DNA from: Terriglobia bacterium
Lineage (GTDB): Bacteria; Acidobacteriota; Terriglobia; UBA7540
Length of the DNA: 7,318 nucleotides
NCBI GenBank assembly: GCA_030040455.1
Contig: JASHTR010000125.1
Span: forward strand, 1 to 7,318
Direction of reading: 5' to 3'
In this document: piece by piece, positions 6,347 through 7,318 of the stretch
Position numbering within the stretch: the stretch's first letter is position 1
Layout of the letters: the number at the start of each line of letters is the position of its first letter
The notes under the pieces: model-generated
The model's database searches: none
What the model was told of the DNA's origin: nothing
The model's input: the letters and a program-made list of their open reading frames with translations, nothing else
Made by a program: the position numbers and the translations under genes

Positions 6347-7119
6347 AAGTTCACCCTACCGCCATCATTGATGCAGGAGCGCGCATCGCCTGCACCGTCA
6401 CCGTAGGCCCTTACAGCATTATCGGGGAAGACGTGGAGCTGGGCGAAGGCTGCGAAGTGATGTCCCATGTTGTCCTTCACGGGCCGACGCGGGCCGGCAA
6501 AGAGAATCGGTTCTTTCCTTATGCTTCGATCGGGCTGGATCCCCAGGATATGAAGTATGCGGGAGAAAGAACGTATCTTGAGATCGGCAGCCACAACGTT
6601 TTTCGCGAGTTCGTCACGGTGCATCGTGGCACGGCCGAGGGCGGCGGCGTCACGCGAATTGGCAGCCACAATCTGCTGATGGCCTACGTGCACATCGCTC
6701 ACGATTGTCAGCTTGGGGATAACATCGTCATGGCGAACGGCGCCTCGCTCGCCGGCCACGTGGAAATCGGCGATCACGCCATGGTGGGCGCTTTCTGCGG
6801 CATCCATCAATTCTGCCGGATCGGCGCTTTCAGCTTCCTGGGAAGCTACACCGTCGTGAACAAAGACATTCTGCCCTATTCAAAGACCACCGCTCCGCGC
6901 CCGATGGAAGTGCTGGGATCGAACCGCATCGGACTGGAGCGGCGGGGATTGAGCAAGGCGGAGATGGATGAGATCGCGGAGGCTTTTCGCCTGCTCATCC
7001 GATCGAAGCTGAATACGACGCAGGCGCTCGAGGCCATTGAAGCTCGCGGCTTTCAATCGCCCCACGTCCACGCCCTCATCGACTTCATCCGGACTTCGGA
7101 ACGAGGTGTCGTGAAGTAA
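6343..7119 (+). CDS. lpxA: Acyl-ACP--UDP-N-acetylglucosamine O-acyltransferase LpxA
   Basis: LpxA makes the first step of lipid A synthesis, moving a 3-hydroxyacyl chain from ACP to the 3-OH of UDP-GlcNAc in the cytoplasm. The 258 residues are the normal length. The N-terminal two thirds is a left-handed beta-helix of hexapeptide repeats. Family signatures include IGLDPQDMKYAGE (63-75), FREFVTVHRGT (87-97), HIAHDC with catalytic His120 (E. coli His125) and GIHQFC (153-158). The helical C-terminal domain starts near NRIGLERRGLS. The residue matching the E. coli acyl-chain ruler Gly173 is Ser168, in FLGSYT, which may tune chain length towards C14 or slightly shorter; this is inference. The ATG overlaps the fabZ stop (ATGA). 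Order fabZ-lpxA-lpxI is as in bacteria that use LpxI. Confidence 0.97.
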   Translation: MKVHPTAIIDAGARIACTVTVGPYSIIGEDVELGEGCEVMSHVVLHGPTRAGKENRFFPYASIGLDPQDMKYAGERTYLEIGSHNVFREFVTVHRGTAEGGGVTRIGSHNLLMAYVHIAHDCQLGDNIVMANGASLAGHVEIGDHAMVGAFCGIHQFCRIGAFSFLGSYTVVNKDILPYSKTTAPRPMEVLGSNRIGLERRGLSKAEMDEIAEAFRLLIRSKLNTTQALEAIEARGFQSPHVHALIDFIRTSERGVVK

Positions 7120-7130
7120 GGGAAGTGAGC

Positions 7131-7186
7131 CATTGAATCATTGGTTCATCAACTCAATGGCGCAATGATTCAATGACTCAATCCAC
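7131..7186. repeat. Tandem octamers forming a 13-bp inverted repeat over the lpxI start
   Basis: Four head-to-tail octamers CAATGGCG, CAATGATT, CAATGACT, CAATCCAC run from 7155 to 7186. The same unit occurs in the opposite orientation at 7136-7143 (AATCATTG), preceded by CATTG. As a result CATTGAATCATTG (7131-7143) pairs perfectly with CAATGATTCAATG (7163-7175), with a 19-base loop. The right arm ends on the ATG of lpxI. No T-run follows, so it does not look like a terminator. The purine-rich GGGAAGTGAG (7120-7129) sits directly before the left arm. Confidence 0.75.
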
Positions 7187-7318
7187 CGCTTCTTCGGTCC
7201 CGCGCTTCGCTGTCATTGCCGGCAACGGTCGCTTTCCTTTCCTTGTCCTGGAAGCCGCCCGACAGCAGAATATCCATCCTGTCGTTATCGCGATCCGCGA
7301 AGAGGCTTCGCCAGACCT
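7173..7318 (+). CDS. lpxI: UDP-2,3-diacylglucosamine pyrophosphatase LpxI, 5' part (cut by window edge)
   Basis: LpxI hydrolyses UDP-2,3-diacylglucosamine to lipid X and UMP, the step done by LpxH in many proteobacteria; it is unrelated to metallophosphoesterases. Forty-eight codons are visible, from MTQSTASSVPRFAVIAGNGR onwards. FAVIAGNGRFPFLVLEAAR followed by VVIAIREEA matches the N-terminal Rossmann-like domain of the family, whose members usually begin near this (G-L-I-A-G-N-G-x-F-P) motif. ATG 7173 is the only ATG in frame after the stop TGA at 7134. It has no ribosome site at normal distance; GGGAAGTGAG lies more than 40 bases upstream, on the far side of the inverted repeat. The gap after lpxA is 53 bp, in contrast to the fabZ-lpxA overlap. 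The rest lies outside the window. Confidence 0.88.
   Translation, partial: MTQSTASSVPRFAVIAGNGRFPFLVLEAARQQNIHPVVIAIREEASPD

Noticed and set aside
7131..7175. The inverted repeat as a rho-independent terminator after lpxA
   Set aside because: The stem is AT-rich, has a 19-base loop, is not followed by a T-run, and overlaps the next start codon.

Overview
The window comes from a GC-rich Gram-negative bacterium, because it carries three lipid A genes (fabZ, lpxA and the start of lpxI). Use of LpxI instead of LpxH, the single TATAAT promoter, and a DUF362 / PQQ-propeller / ApbE cluster fit an Acidobacteriota-like genome. That assignment is an inference from gene content, not something the sequence proves. 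No rRNA, tRNA, CRISPR array, transposase or phage gene is visible.

Left block (1-4208, + strand): four tightly packed genes that read as one operon. They are the 3' part of a DUF362 gene cut by the window edge, an eight-bladed PQQ-repeat beta-propeller, an exported FAD:protein FMN transferase (ApbE), and an exported protein of unknown function with a TIM-barrel-like part, a glutaminase-like fold and a C-terminal beta-rich part. Junctions are TAA directly followed by ATG, a 14-bp overlap, and a near-overlap. ApbE attaches FMN to extracytoplasmic proteins, so the block probably serves an envelope redox function. The flavinylated partner is not obvious here and may lie upstream.

Middle (4217-5524, - strand): a membrane-anchored calcineurin-like metallophosphoesterase of the YaeI/COG1408 type, with an internal twin-arginine motif. 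It converges on the left block with only 8 bp between stop codons and no visible terminator.

Right block (5525-7318, + strand): a divergent intergenic region with a good sigma70-type promoter, a small inverted-repeat element resembling dRS3/REP-type repeats, and a structured leader. It is followed by fabZ, lpxA (ATGA overlap) and the first 48 codons of lpxI. FabZ dehydrates 3-hydroxyacyl-ACP, LpxA uses 3-hydroxyacyl-ACP to start lipid A synthesis, and LpxI makes lipid X two steps later. The lpxA-lpxI gap holds the oddest DNA in the window: tandem octamers that form a 13-bp inverted repeat covering the lpxI start codon and a chain of three ATGs 8 nt apart.

No clearly new biological system is evident. 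The best leads are the lpxI start region, the single-stop junction between the DUF362 and propeller genes, and the uncharacterised fourth gene of the ApbE operon.
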